From Rhodanobacter sp. DHG33 (lineage in GTDB: Bacteria > Pseudomonadota > Gammaproteobacteria > Xanthomonadales > Rhodanobacteraceae): 64,000 bases of DNA. Where the stretch lies: assembly GCF_014843005.1 (NCBI RefSeq), contig NZ_JACYXM010000002.1, positions 124,001 to 188,000 on the forward strand, in the 5' to 3' direction. Every line of letters starts with the position of its first letter. Position 1 is the stretch's first letter. Shown one piece after another: positions 25,359 through 33,917 of the stretch. The notes under the pieces are model-generated. The model saw nothing but the letters and a program-made list of their open reading frames with translations, made no database searches and was not told where the DNA came from. A program made the position numbers and the translations under genes.

Positions 25359-25988
25359 TCACCATTCGCTCAGGCCTTCCAGCTCGTACAGTTTCTGCCA
25401 GCTCGGCCGCGCGCGTACCAGGTCGGCCAGCCGCTTCAGCGCAGGCCATCCGGTGGCGGGGCGGGGCATGTTGCGCGACCAGCGCATCAGCATGGTGAGC
25501 AGCAGGTCGGCGCCGGAGAACGTCGCGCCGAGCAGGTAGGGGCCGTCTTTCGCGAGCTGCGCGTCGAGCAGGTCCCACACCGCCTCGATCTTCTTCTGCA
25601 GGGCCGCGCGCGCGTCCGGCGTGTGCTCCGCCATGCCCAGGTCGGCGGGATAGAACCAGAAGCGGTAGGCGGACATCAGCGTGTTGCTGAGATAGACCAC
25701 CCACTGCATCCATGCCTCCCGCTCCGGCGTGCCCGGCGGCGGGATCAGCTTCGCCTCGGGATGGCGTTCGGCGAGCATCGCCAGCAGCGCGGCCGATTCG
25801 TTGCGCGGCCGGCCATCGATCACCAGCGTGGGCACCACGCCGCGCGGATTGAGTCGGAGGTACTCGTCGCTGTGCTGCGCATCGCGTTCGAAATCAACCA
25901 GCCGCAATTCATAGGGCGCGCCGATTTCGAGCAGAGCCAGGTGCACCACCATGCTGGCGGTGCCGGGAGAGTAGTAGAGCGTATACAT
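25359..25988 (-). CDS. Glutathione S-transferase family protein
   Basis: A 209-aa cytosolic GST. The thioredoxin-fold N-terminal domain (YTLYYSPGTASMVVHLALLE) carries the Ser/Thr region that activates glutathione and the cis-Pro motif GVVPTLVIDG, with NESAALLAMLAE at the GSH gamma-Glu site. The C-terminal all-helical domain includes FSGADLLLTMLMRW, the N-capping box and hydrophobic staple. Substrate unknown. The next gene, ybbP, stops upstream on the same strand with a 47-bp gap. Confidence 0.9.
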   Translation of the reverse strand: MYTLYYSPGTASMVVHLALLEIGAPYELRLVDFERDAQHSDEYLRLNPRGVVPTLVIDGRPRNESAALLAMLAERHPEAKLIPPPGTPEREAWMQWVVYLSNTLMSAYRFWFYPADLGMAEHTPDARAALQKKIEAVWDLLDAQLAKDGPYLLGATFSGADLLLTMLMRWSRNMPRPATGWPALKRLADLVRARPSWQKLYELEGLSEW

Positions 25989-26034
25989 GGGTTCCCCGCG
26001 TCGTGGTGCGAACCCGCCGATGGTGACGGTTGCC

Positions 26035-28518
26035 TCACCCTTCCCGCAACAGCCGCATCGGCGAAGTGCGCGCCACCTTACGCGTGCCCGCCAGCCCCAG
26101 CAGCATCACCACGAAGGCGCAGCCCAGCGCCCCCAGCATCAGCGGCGCCAGCGGCGGCACGAAGTTGTCGATGTGGAACACGGCGTGGCCCAGCCACAGG
26201 CCGGCGCCTGCGCTGCCCAGCACGGCGGTGAGCCCGGCGATCAGGCCGAGCAGGGCGAATTCGCAGGCGGCGGCCACGCGCAGCTGCGCGCGGCGCGCGC
26301 CCAGCGTACGCAGCAGCGCGGCTTCGTGGCGGCGCTCGGCGGCGCTGGCGGCCAGCGAGGCGGCCAGCACCAGGGCGCCGGCCAACAGGCTGAAGGCCAG
26401 GATCCAGCGCACCGCATCGCCTACCCGGTCGACGATCTGGCGGATGCGCGCCAGCAGGTCGTCAACGTCCACCAAGCTGAGGTTGGCGTAGTTGCGCGAC
26501 AGTTGCGCCATGGCCTGCGCGTGGCCCGGTGTCAGGTGAAAGCTGGCCAGCCAGGTATGCGGCAGCGCTCCCGCATGCGCAGGGTCGAGCAGCAGGAAGA
26601 AGTTGACGCGGAACGAACTCCAGTCCACCTGGCGGAAGCTGGCGATCCTCGCGTCGACATGGCCTTCGCCGACGTCGAAGCTCATCGTGTCGCCCAGCTT
26701 CAGCCCGAACATGTCGCGCCACATGCGGTCCACCGATACCTGGGCCTGCGCTGGCGAGGCCGCGAACCACTGGCCGGCGATCACGCGGTTGGCAGGTGGC
26801 AGCGTGTCGGCCCACGACAGGCGCAACTGGCGGTCGGCCCATTCCTTCGCACGCGGATCGGCGAAATGCAGGCTGTCCATCGGCCTGCCGTTGATCGCGG
26901 TGAGTTTGCCCACCGCCAGCGGCATCATGTTGAGCTGGTCGGCGCCGATGCGCGCGAGCGTCTGCGCGAAGCTGTCGCGCTGTTCGTCCTGCAGGTTCAG
27001 CGCGAACCAGTTCGGCGTGTCGATGGGCAGCTCGCGGCGCCAGCCGTCGAGCAGGGCAGGCGCCACCACCGACAACAGCAGCAGCGCGGTGAGGCCCAGC
27101 GCGAGCGCGGTGGCCTGCACCACGCTGAGTCCGCGCCGGCGCGCCAGCGCGGCCAGGCCCAGCCGCAAGGCGGGATGTGCGCCCGGCGCCACGTACCGCG
27201 CAATCCACAGCAGCAGGGCCGCCAGCAACGCGGCCACCAGCGCCACGCCGGCGAGGCTGGCGGCGAGGATGCCCGCGAGTTGCAGCGAACCGCTCTGGCT
27301 CCAGATCAGGGCCAATGCCACCAGGACGGGCAACAGGTACAAGGCGTCGAAGCGCCGCATGCGGCGCGCGAGGCTTTGGCGGAACACGGCGACGGGCGCC
27401 ACCTCAGCCAGCCGCAGCAGCGGCGGCAAGGCGAAACCGGCGAGCACGGCCAGCCCCATCGCTGCCGCGCCCAGCGCGGGCAGCAGCGGCAGCTCGGTGG
27501 GGATGCCGCCGAACAGGGTGCTGGCGAAGTGCCATGCCAGCTGTGCCGCGCCCAGGGTGAGCAGGCCGCCGACCAGCGCGGTCGGCAGCGCCAGGGCGGC
27601 GAGCGTGAGCAGCAGCAGGCCGAGCACGCGCCGGCGCGGCGTGCCCAGTGCGCGCAGCAGGGCCACTTCAGGCGTCTTGCGCCGCGCATAGCGCTGCGCG
27701 GAGAGCGCAATTGCCACGCCAGCCAGCAAGGCCGCCAGCAAGGCAGTGAGATGCAGGAAGGCGCCCGCGCGGTCGAATGCCGTGCGCATGCGTTCCTGGG
27801 TCTGCTCCGGCGTGATCAGTTCCGCGCCCTGCGGCAGGGTTTGCCGCTCGGCCCATGCACGCCAGCGCTGTACGGCATCCGGCGCGCCGGCCAGCAGCAG
27901 GCGATGCTGTGCGCGGCTGCCGGTACCGAGCAGCCCGGCCTGCCCGGCATCGGCCAGGCTCATCAGCGCGCGCGGCGCCAGGGCGACGAGCGAGCCGCCA
28001 TCGGGCTGCTGCACCAGCTCCGCGGCGATGCGCAGTTCCTTGCCGCCGAGTTGCAGCGTATCGCCCGGCCTGAGCGACAAAGCCACCAGGGCGCGATGGT
28101 CGAGATACACGGTGCCCGTCGCGGGGCCGTGGGCGTTGCGCTGACGGCCGCCCGCATCGGCCAGCACCAGCTTGCCGCGCAGCGGATAGGCGTCGTCGGT
28201 GGCCTCCACGTCGAGCAGCTGGCTGTGGCCGTTGGCGAAAGCCACGCTGGGGAAACCGGCGGCATGCGCGATGGCGAGGCCGTCGCGGCGCGCTTCATCG
28301 GCAAAGGCCGCCGGCACGGTCTGCGGTGCGGAGATGCCGATGTCGCCGCCGATGAGTTCCGCTGCGCTGGCAAGGATGCCGCGCTCCACCCGCGCGGCCA
28401 GCGTGGCCACCATGCCCGTCGCCAGCACCGCCAGCAGCAGGGAGCCGGCCAGGGTGCGTAGCTCCGGCAGGCGCCATTCGCGGCGCAGGTTGCGCAGGGC
28501 GAGACGCAGCAGGTTCAT
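26035..28518 (-). CDS. ABC exporter permease of the YbbP/FtsX type
   Basis: An 827-aa inner-membrane protein. It begins LLRLALRNLRREWRLPELR, typical of YbbP, with a first TM near residues 23-42, a large periplasmic domain, clusters of TM helices near 240-430 and 455-500, a second periplasmic domain and a last FtsX-type TM triplet near 710-815. This duplicated FtsX layout is family-typical. It pairs with the ATPase YbbA, whose stop overlaps its start by 4 bp. The substrate of YbbAP is not established; lipid or lysophospholipid handling has been suggested from its link with tesA. Confidence 0.9.
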   Translation of the reverse strand: MNLLRLALRNLRREWRLPELRTLAGSLLLAVLATGMVATLAARVERGILASAAELIGGDIGISAPQTVPAAFADEARRDGLAIAHAAGFPSVAFANGHSQLLDVEATDDAYPLRGKLVLADAGGRQRNAHGPATGTVYLDHRALVALSLRPGDTLQLGGKELRIAAELVQQPDGGSLVALAPRALMSLADAGQAGLLGTGSRAQHRLLLAGAPDAVQRWRAWAERQTLPQGAELITPEQTQERMRTAFDRAGAFLHLTALLAALLAGVAIALSAQRYARRKTPEVALLRALGTPRRRVLGLLLLTLAALALPTALVGGLLTLGAAQLAWHFASTLFGGIPTELPLLPALGAAAMGLAVLAGFALPPLLRLAEVAPVAVFRQSLARRMRRFDALYLLPVLVALALIWSQSGSLQLAGILAASLAGVALVAALLAALLLWIARYVAPGAHPALRLGLAALARRRGLSVVQATALALGLTALLLLSVVAPALLDGWRRELPIDTPNWFALNLQDEQRDSFAQTLARIGADQLNMMPLAVGKLTAINGRPMDSLHFADPRAKEWADRQLRLSWADTLPPANRVIAGQWFAASPAQAQVSVDRMWRDMFGLKLGDTMSFDVGEGHVDARIASFRQVDWSSFRVNFFLLLDPAHAGALPHTWLASFHLTPGHAQAMAQLSRNYANLSLVDVDDLLARIRQIVDRVGDAVRWILAFSLLAGALVLAASLAASAAERRHEAALLRTLGARRAQLRVAAACEFALLGLIAGLTAVLGSAGAGLWLGHAVFHIDNFVPPLAPLMLGALGCAFVVMLLGLAGTRKVARTSPMRLLREG

Positions 28519-29207
28519 GCCCGCGCTTCCGCGACCACGCGGCCTTCCTGCAGCTCGATGTGTCGCCCGCAGCGCGCGGCGAGTTGCGCGTCGTGGGTGA
28601 CCAGTACGAGGGTGGTGCGGTGATTGCGGTTGAGCGCGAACAGCAGGTCGGTGACGTGGTGGCCGGTGCGCTGGTCGAGGTTGCCGGTGGGTTCGTCGGC
28701 GAACAGCAGGCGCGGGGCATGGACGAAGGCGCGGGCGATGGCCACGCGCTGCTGCTCGCCGCCGGAGAGTTGCGCCGGATAGTGCCGGCGCCGGGCGGCG
28801 AGGCCCACGGCTTCCAGCGCCGCGCGTGCCTTGTCGCGCGCCTGCGCATCGCCTTCCAGTTCCAGCGGCAGCATCACGTTTTCCTCGGCGCTGAGCGCGG
28901 GCAACAGATGGAAGGACTGGAACACGAAGCCCACCAGGCGGCGGCGCAGGTCGGCGCGCGCTTCCTCGTCCATGCTCTCCAGCGCATGGCCGGCCAGGCG
29001 GATGCTGCCGGCGCTGGGCGTGTCCAGCCCGGCGAGCAGGCCGAGCAGGGTGGTCTTGCCCGAACCGGAGGCGCCGACGATGGCGAAGCTTTCGCCTTCC
29101 TCCACCTGCAGGCCGACGCCGTCGAGTATGTCCAGCCGTCCTTCGGGGCCGTGCACCGACTTGCTAACATCGCGCACATCGAGAACCAATCGGGGCGTGT
29201 CGCTCAT
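28515..29207 (-). CDS. ABC exporter ATPase of the YbbA/LolD type
   Basis: A 230-aa nucleotide-binding subunit for the YbbP permease. Walker A is GASGSGKTT, the Q-loop [11 protein letters not shown], the signature LSGGEQQR, Walker [14 protein letters not shown], and the H-loop VTHD. The start codon shares two bases with the divergent tesA start in the tetramer CATG. The ybbA/tesA divergent pairing is also found in E. coli. Confidence 0.94.
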   Translation of the reverse strand: MSDTPRLVLDVRDVSKSVHGPEGRLDILDGVGLQVEEGESFAIVGASGSGKTTLLGLLAGLDTPSAGSIRLAGHALESMDEEARADLRRRLVGFVFQSFHLLPALSAEENVMLPLELEGDAQARDKARAALEAVGLAARRRHYPAQLSGGEQQRVAIARAFVHAPRLLFADEPTGNLDQRTGHHVTDLLFALNRNHRTTLVLVTHDAQLAARCGRHIELQEGRVVAEARA

Positions 29208-29826
29208 GCGTCGTTTCCTGTCTTTGCTGTTGCTGCTGCTATTCGGAGTGGTTGCCACCGCGCAGGCCGCACCCGCGCGTACCGTGCTGGTGCTGGGCGA
29301 TTCGCTCTCCGCCGCGCACAACATTGCGACGGAGCAGGGCTGGGTGCATCTGCTGGAAGTCCGTCTTGGCAAGATGGTGCCGCCATGGGCGGTGGTCAAT
29401 GCCAGCATCAGCGGCGAGACGTCGCTCTCGGGGCGCAATCGCCTGCCGGCGTTGCTGGCCAAGTATCGCCCCGGCGTGGTGGTGATCGAGCTGGGCGCGA
29501 ACGACGGCCTGCAGGGGCTGCCGCTGGACCCGTTGCGCGACAACCTCGCCGCGATGGTCGATGCCGCGCAGGCGGCGCACGCCAGGGTGTTGCTGCTGGG
29601 CATCGAGCTGCCGGTGAACTACGGCCCGCAATACCGCGATGGCCTGCGCGCGGTCTATGCCGATCTCGCGAAGCAAAAGCACGCGGCGCTGCTGCCGTTC
29701 CTGCTCGATGGCGTGGCCCTGAACCCCGCGCTGATGCAGGACGACGGCCTGCATCCCACCGCCGCCGGCGAGCCCCGGGTACTGGAGAACGTATGGGGCG
29801 TGCTGCAGCCGTTGCTGAACGGTTGA
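29206..29826 (+). CDS. tesA: GDSL lysophospholipase / acyl-CoA thioesterase (TesA type)
   Basis: A 206-aa periplasmic SGNH hydrolase with a signal peptide (RRFLSLLLLLLFGVVATAQA). The four SGNH blocks are visible: GDSLSAAHN (nucleophile Ser), SISGETSLSG (Gly), ELGANDGLQG (Asn), and DGLHPT (Asp/His). E. coli TesA (208 aa) cleaves acyl-CoA, lysophospholipids and some peptides. Its start overlaps the divergent ybbA start, so its promoter must lie inside ybbA. Confidence 0.93.
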   Translation: MRRFLSLLLLLLFGVVATAQAAPARTVLVLGDSLSAAHNIATEQGWVHLLEVRLGKMVPPWAVVNASISGETSLSGRNRLPALLAKYRPGVVVIELGANDGLQGLPLDPLRDNLAAMVDAAQAAHARVLLLGIELPVNYGPQYRDGLRAVYADLAKQKHAALLPFLLDGVALNPALMQDDGLHPTAAGEPRVLENVWGVLQPLLNG

Positions 29827-29867
29827 TCGGCGCTTTCACATGATCGTCACCGTGCGCCCGGTTAGCT

Positions 29868-29883
29868 CTTCACATTTGTGAAG
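29868..29883 (+). promoter_or_regulatory. Inverted repeat upstream of the OmpR-type regulator
   Basis: CTTCACA-TT-TGTGAAG is a perfect 7+7 palindrome ending 18 bp before the regulator's ATG. A further TTCACAT lies at 29835, 34 bp upstream of the copy at 29869. The spacing and nearness to the start fit a binding site, possibly for the regulator itself. No T-run follows, so a terminator for tesA is less likely. Confidence 0.4.
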
Positions 29884-29901
29884 CCACACAGGAGTAGCGA
29901 T

Positions 29902-30630
29902 ATGAGCGGACTCGAAGAGCAGGCCGGCCTGATCCTTCTGGTGGAAGACAACCGCCAGATCGCCGAAACGGTAGGCGCAGCCCTGGAGCGCAACGGCTAC
30001 TCGGTGGACTACGCGGCGGACGGCTCCAGCGGCCTGCATCTTGCCGTCACCGGCAGCTACGACGTGCTCGTGCTGGACCTGAACCTGCCCGGCCTGGACG
30101 GCCTGGAGATATGCCGCAAACTGCGCCACGAGGCCAAGAAGGCCACGCCGGTGCTGATGCTCACTGCGCGCGGCACGCTGGAAGACAAGCTCGCCGGGCT
30201 GGAAGCCGGCGCCGACGACTACCTCGTGAAGCCGTTCGAGGTGCGCGAGCTGGAGGCGCGGTTGCACGCCCTGATCCGCCGCGATCGCCGCCAGGTTTCC
30301 GCCGAGGTGCTGACCGTGGGCGACATGACGCTGGACACCGCCACGTTGCGGCTGACCCGCGCCGGGCAGGAGCTCACCGTGTCGCCGATCGGCCTGAAAC
30401 TGCTCGCCATCCTGATGCGCGAATCGCCGCGCGTAGTGAGCAGGCGCGACATCGAGCGCGAAATCTGGGGCGACATGCTGCCCGACTCCGACACGTTGCG
30501 CTCGCATCTCTACAACCTGCGCCGCGTCATCGACAAGCCGTTCCCACGGCCGCTGCTGCACACCATCCATTCCGCAGGCTACCGGCTCGCGGATCTCGAC
30601 GCGGAAGTGGCGTCGGCGCGCACGGCGTGA
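29902..30630 (+). CDS. Orphan OmpR/PhoB-family response regulator
   Basis: A 242-aa regulator. The receiver (residues 10-125) has acidic residues in LLVEDNRQI, acceptor Asp59 in VLVLDLNLPGLDGLE, Thr in LMLTARG, and Lys in YLVKPFEV. The C-terminal winged helix (about 140-232) has the recognition region SDTLRSHLYNLRRVID and the wing LLHTIHSAGYRL. The start is ATG 29902 after GGAG. No histidine-kinase gene is adjacent: tesA precedes it, and a CoA transferase converges on it. The partner and targets cannot be read from the sequence. Confidence 0.92.
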   Translation: MSGLEEQAGLILLVEDNRQIAETVGAALERNGYSVDYAADGSSGLHLAVTGSYDVLVLDLNLPGLDGLEICRKLRHEAKKATPVLMLTARGTLEDKLAGLEAGADDYLVKPFEVRELEARLHALIRRDRRQVSAEVLTVGDMTLDTATLRLTRAGQELTVSPIGLKLLAILMRESPRVVSRRDIEREIWGDMLPDSDTLRSHLYNLRRVIDKPFPRPLLHTIHSAGYRLADLDAEVASARTA

Positions 30631-30634
30631 AGTT

Positions 30635-30662
30635 GCGCGCCGCGGGCTAACCCGCGGCGCGC
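30635..30662. terminator. GC-rich bidirectional stem-loop between converging genes
   Basis: GCGCGCCGCGGG pairs perfectly with CCCGCGGCGCGC across a CTAA loop, within the 42 bp between the OmpR-type regulator and the CoA-transferase stop. T content is modest on both sides. Position and stability support a shared terminator. Confidence 0.65.
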
Positions 30663-30672
30663 GTTGTAAAGG

Positions 30673-32031
30673 TTACTTCTGCAGCGACGGGCTCACTGCG
30701 AACGCGCAGCCCGTCTTCGCCTTCACCTCGTCCAGCGTCACGCCATCCTGCAGTTCGATCAGGGTGAGGCCCTTGCCTTTCTCCACCTCGAACACGGCCA
30801 GGTCGGTGATGACGAGGTCCACGCATTCCTTGCCGGTGACGGGCAGGTCGCACTGGTCCTTGATCTTGGGCGAGCCGTCCTTCGCGCAGTGCTCCATCAG
30901 CACCACCACGCGGCGCACGCCGCTGACCAGGTCCATCGCGCCGCCGGGGCCCTTCACCATCTTGCCCGGTACCATCCAGTTGGCGAGGTCGCCGGTGACC
31001 GAGACCTCCATGCCGCCGAGGATGGCCAGGTCGATGTGGCCGCCGCGGATCATCGCGAACGACTCCGCGCTGGAGAAGAAGCTGGAGCCGGGCAGGGTGG
31101 TGACGGTCTGCTTGCCCGCGTTGATGAGGTCGGGATCGATCTGCGCCTCGGTGGGGAAGGGGCCGATGCCGAGCAGGCCGTTCTCCGACTGCAGCACCAC
31201 GTCCATGCCTTCCGGGATGTAATTGGCCACCAGGGTCGGGATGCCGATGCCGAGGTTCACGTAGAAGCCGTCGCGCAGCTCCTTCGCGGCGCGTTGCGCC
31301 AGCGCGGTGCGCATCGGGCTTTCCTTGCCGGTGTTGGCGCCGGCGATGGTGCGGAACTCGATGCGCTTTTCGTACGACGGCCCCTGGATGATGCGATCGA
31401 CGTAGATGCCCGGCACGTGGATGTTGTTCGGGTCCAGCGTGCCCACGTCGACCAGTTCCTCGACCTCGGCCACGCAGATCTTGCCGCAGGTGGCGATCAT
31501 CGGGTTGAAGTTGCGCGCGGTCTCGCGGAACACCAGGTTGCCGAGGCGGTCGCCCTTCCAGGCCTTGACGATGGACACGTCGGCGCGGATGGCCTCCTCC
31601 AGCACGTATTCCTTGCCGTCGAACAGCTTGGTTTCCTTGCCATCGGCCAGCTGGGTGCCGAACGCGGTGCGCGTGTAGAAGCCCGGGATGCCCGCGCCGC
31701 CGGCGCGCAGCTTCTCGGCCAGCGTGCCCTGTGGCACCAGGTGCAGTTCCAGTTCGCCGGCCAGCACCTGGCGCTCGAACTCCTTGTTCTCGCCCACATA
31801 GGAGGCGTACACCCGCTTCACCTGCCGCGTCTTGAGCAGCGGACCCATGCCGAAGTCGTCCACGCCGGCATTGTTGCCCACGATGGTGAGGCCCTTGGTG
31901 CCGGCCGCGAGCAGGGCGGCGATCAGGTTCTCCGGGATGCCGCACAGGCCGAAGCCGCCGGCCGCAATCGTCATGTTGTCGAACAGCAGGCCGTCGAGCG
32001 CCTGGGCCGCCGTTGCGTGGACCTTGTTCAT
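30673..32031 (-). CDS. Fused succinyl-CoA:3-ketoacid CoA-transferase (SCOT, A+B)
   Basis: Transfers CoA between succinate or another acyl donor and acetoacetate. The 452-aa protein joins the two subunits that are separate genes (scoA/scoB or atoDA) in many bacteria. Residues 1-230 are the A part ([29 protein letters not shown]). A linker of about 15 residues follows ([10 protein letters not shown]), then the B part from about 240, with catalytic Glu283 in [13 protein letters not shown] and the [14 protein letters not shown] loop. This matches the animal SCOT order. One uninterrupted frame, so the fusion is not an assembly error in this copy. ATG 32031 gives the canonical N-terminus. Confidence 0.93.
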   Translation of the reverse strand: MNKVHATAAQALDGLLFDNMTIAAGGFGLCGIPENLIAALLAAGTKGLTIVGNNAGVDDFGMGPLLKTRQVKRVYASYVGENKEFERQVLAGELELHLVPQGTLAEKLRAGGAGIPGFYTRTAFGTQLADGKETKLFDGKEYVLEEAIRADVSIVKAWKGDRLGNLVFRETARNFNPMIATCGKICVAEVEELVDVGTLDPNNIHVPGIYVDRIIQGPSYEKRIEFRTIAGANTGKESPMRTALAQRAAKELRDGFYVNLGIGIPTLVANYIPEGMDVVLQSENGLLGIGPFPTEAQIDPDLINAGKQTVTTLPGSSFFSSAESFAMIRGGHIDLAILGGMEVSVTGDLANWMVPGKMVKGPGGAMDLVSGVRRVVVLMEHCAKDGSPKIKDQCDLPVTGKECVDLVITDLAVFEVEKGKGLTLIELQDGVTLDEVKAKTGCAFAVSPSLQK

Positions 32032-32116
32032 TGCCTTGCCTTCATGCAGGGGGATACCAGCCGCCAAGGATACGACGGATTGCCGGCCGGCCGTTTTGTA
32101 CGAGGTTTACGGGTGC

Positions 32117-32166
32117 TTGACATCGACAATTTACACGTGTAAACATTAATTCACTTACACGTGTAA
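32117..32166 (+). promoter_or_regulatory. blaI promoter with two palindromic operators
   Basis: A perfect -35, TTGACA, is at 32117-32122, with TAAACA 17 bp later at 32140-32145. Two palindromes follow the BlaI/MecI/CopY pattern TACA-n2-TGTA: TTTACACGTGTAAA at 32130-32143, overlapping the -10, and TTACACGTGTAA at 32155-32166, centred 24 bp downstream and 12 bp before the blaI ATG. This is the classic arrangement for autoregulation by two repressor dimers. Confidence 0.85.
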
Positions 32167-32177
32167 ACGGTGGCGTC

Positions 32178-32543
32178 ATGGCAGTCAGCGAAGCCGAAGC
32201 GGCAGTGATGGAAGTGTTGTGGCGCGCGTCGCCGCGCAGCGCCGAAGAGATCCTCGCCGAGGTCGGCCCGGCGCAGGGCTGGCAGGAAGGCACGGTGAAG
32301 TCCCTACTCAACCGCTTGCTGAAGAAGAAGGCGGTGAAGGCCGAGAAGGACGGCCGCCGTTACCTCTACACACCGCTGCTGAGCCGCGAGAAATACGTCT
32401 CGCAGGAGAGCAAGGGCCTGCTCGATCGCCTGTTCGACGGCCGCGTGGCGCCCCTGGTGGCGCACTTCTCCGAACAGCGCAAGCTCAGCAAGAAAGACAT
32501 CGCCGAGCTGCGCAAGCTGCTGAAGGAGCTGGACGATGAGTGA
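32178..32543 (+). CDS. blaI: BlaI/MecI/CopY-family transcriptional repressor
   Basis: A 121-aa winged-helix repressor. N-terminal DNA-binding domain: EAEAAVMEVLWRASPRSAEE and the recognition helix region GTVKSLLNRLLKKKAV, then a wing (AEKDGRRYLYTPL). The C-terminal helices dimerise and carry the site normally cleaved for induction. Two TACA-n2-TGTA palindromes lie directly upstream, so it very likely represses itself and the following M56 gene, which it overlaps by 8 bp. No beta-lactamase or copper gene is adjacent. Confidence 0.93.
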   Translation: MAVSEAEAAVMEVLWRASPRSAEEILAEVGPAQGWQEGTVKSLLNRLLKKKAVKAEKDGRRYLYTPLLSREKYVSQESKGLLDRLFDGRVAPLVAHFSEQRKLSKKDIAELRKLLKELDDE

Positions 32544-33825
32544 GCTTCAGATGCCGGGTCTGGAATCGCTGGCCTCCGCATGGGCCGAGCGCGGCTGGCT
32601 GGCAGGGCTGGCATTCACTGCGGCGGTGCTGGTCGTCGCCGCCTTGCGCAGGCCGGCGCGCCGCTGGTTCGGACCGGAGCGTGCGTTCCAGTTGTGGCTT
32701 CTGCCGCCGCTGGCCATGTTGGTCAGCCAGTTGCCGCATACAACGGCAACACCTGCACGCTTGCCGCCGTTGGTCTATGCGATCACTTCGGCAGTGGCCG
32801 CGCCGCTGCCGCATGCAGAAAACACCGGCAGCTTCGACTGGCGCATCGGCACCTTGCTGTTGTGGCTGGCCGGAACGGTCATCGTGTTTGCGTCCGCCGT
32901 CGCGGTGCAGCGCCGCTATCGCCGGCGGCTGCGTGGCGCCACTCCACTGCCGACATCGCTGCGCTGGCCGGTACTGCGCGCTGCCGACGCAAGCGTCGGC
33001 CCGGCACTGGTCGGCGCGTGGCGCAGCCGCATCGTGCTGCCGGCGGATTTTGCGGAGCGCTACGACGCCACCGAGCAGGCGCTGATCCTGGCCCACGAAA
33101 GCGCGCATGCGCGCCGCGGCGACGGCTGGTGGAGCCTGTTCGCGCATGCGCTGGTCGCGCTGCTGTGGTTCCACCCGCTGGCCTGGTGGGCGCTGGCCGC
33201 GCTGCGCCGCGACCAGGAACTCGCCTGCGATGCCGCCGTGCTGCGCGAATGCGGCGCGCAACGCCGCAGCTATGCGAACGCGATGTTGAAAACCCAATCG
33301 CCGGCGCTTGCGTTGCCGGTGGGGTGCGCGTGGTCCCCTCGTCATCCACTCACGGAGCGTATTGCCATGTTGAAGCAGAAGCCGGTTTCCACCCTGCGCC
33401 GTCGCGTAGGCGGTGTTGCTCTGTCGGTGTTCGCCGGCATGGCCGCGGGCGTGGCCTATGCGGCCACCGTGCCGGCCGTGGTCACGGCGGATCGCTATTC
33501 GCTGGAGCTGAGTTTGTCATTCGACGGCAAGCCCGCCCAGCAGCTCAAGAAGATGTGTCTGAAGCCGGGCGAATACGCGAGCATCAATGGCGTCGCTACG
33601 GACGTGCCGCCATGGCAGGGGCGGGTTGCCATGTTCCCTGCAGAAAAAGGTGAGATAGAAATACGCTCCGAGATCCACGGCGGAACGCTGGACAAGCCGG
33701 TGGAACCCATGGTGCGCACCATGCCGAGGCAGAACGCCACGATCGAAATAGGGCGTGATACCGCTGGCGCGGACGGCAGCTTCAAGGGCATCAAGCTGGA
33801 AATGACGCCCGGCATCGGGTGCTGA
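32536..33825 (+). CDS. M56-family membrane metallopeptidase (BlaR1-like, no penicillin sensor)
   Basis: A 429-aa integral-membrane Zn peptidase. TM helices lie near residues 22-36, 49-66, 102-125 and 283-305. The cytosolic catalytic site is HESAH (His187, Glu188, His191), with a later acidic motif DQELACD. In BlaR1 such a domain leads to BlaI cleavage after a C-terminal penicillin sensor acylates. Here the region after the last TM is only about 120 residues, without the S-x-x-K sensor layout, so the inducer is unknown. It overlaps blaI by 8 bp. Confidence 0.88.
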   Translation: MSELQMPGLESLASAWAERGWLAGLAFTAAVLVVAALRRPARRWFGPERAFQLWLLPPLAMLVSQLPHTTATPARLPPLVYAITSAVAAPLPHAENTGSFDWRIGTLLLWLAGTVIVFASAVAVQRRYRRRLRGATPLPTSLRWPVLRAADASVGPALVGAWRSRIVLPADFAERYDATEQALILAHESAHARRGDGWWSLFAHALVALLWFHPLAWWALAALRRDQELACDAAVLRECGAQRRSYANAMLKTQSPALALPVGCAWSPRHPLTERIAMLKQKPVSTLRRRVGGVALSVFAGMAAGVAYAATVPAVVTADRYSLELSLSFDGKPAQQLKKMCLKPGEYASINGVATDVPPWQGRVAMFPAEKGEIEIRSEIHGGTLDKPVEPMVRTMPRQNATIEIGRDTAGADGSFKGIKLEMTPGIGC

Positions 33826-33832
33826 ACTTCGT

Positions 33833-33863
33833 GGCCAGGGCCTCGCATGCACAGGCCCTGGCC
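33833..33863. terminator. 11-bp perfect stem-loop between converging genes
   Basis: GGCCAGGGCCT pairs with AGGCCCTGGCC across a 9-nt loop, 8 bp after the M56 stop. No T-run on either side, so it may act with Rho. Just downstream is a short direct repeat, GATGACATCCTC, twice within 28 bp. Confidence 0.45.
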
Positions 33864-33917
33864 GTTCGATGACATCCTCGATCCGATGACATCCTCAAAG
33901 AGAGCGTGAAGCCTTCT

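Noticed and set aside
25987-28461. An 824-codon open frame on the plus strand opposite ybbP
   Set aside because: Same GC effect: a Gln/His/Arg/Ala-rich product with no family, while the minus strand encodes a clear ABC permease with canonical membrane topology.
32178-33825. A beta-lactam resistance operon
   Set aside because: blaI and an M56 gene are present, but no beta-lactamase or PBP2a gene follows and the M56 protein lacks a penicillin-sensor domain.
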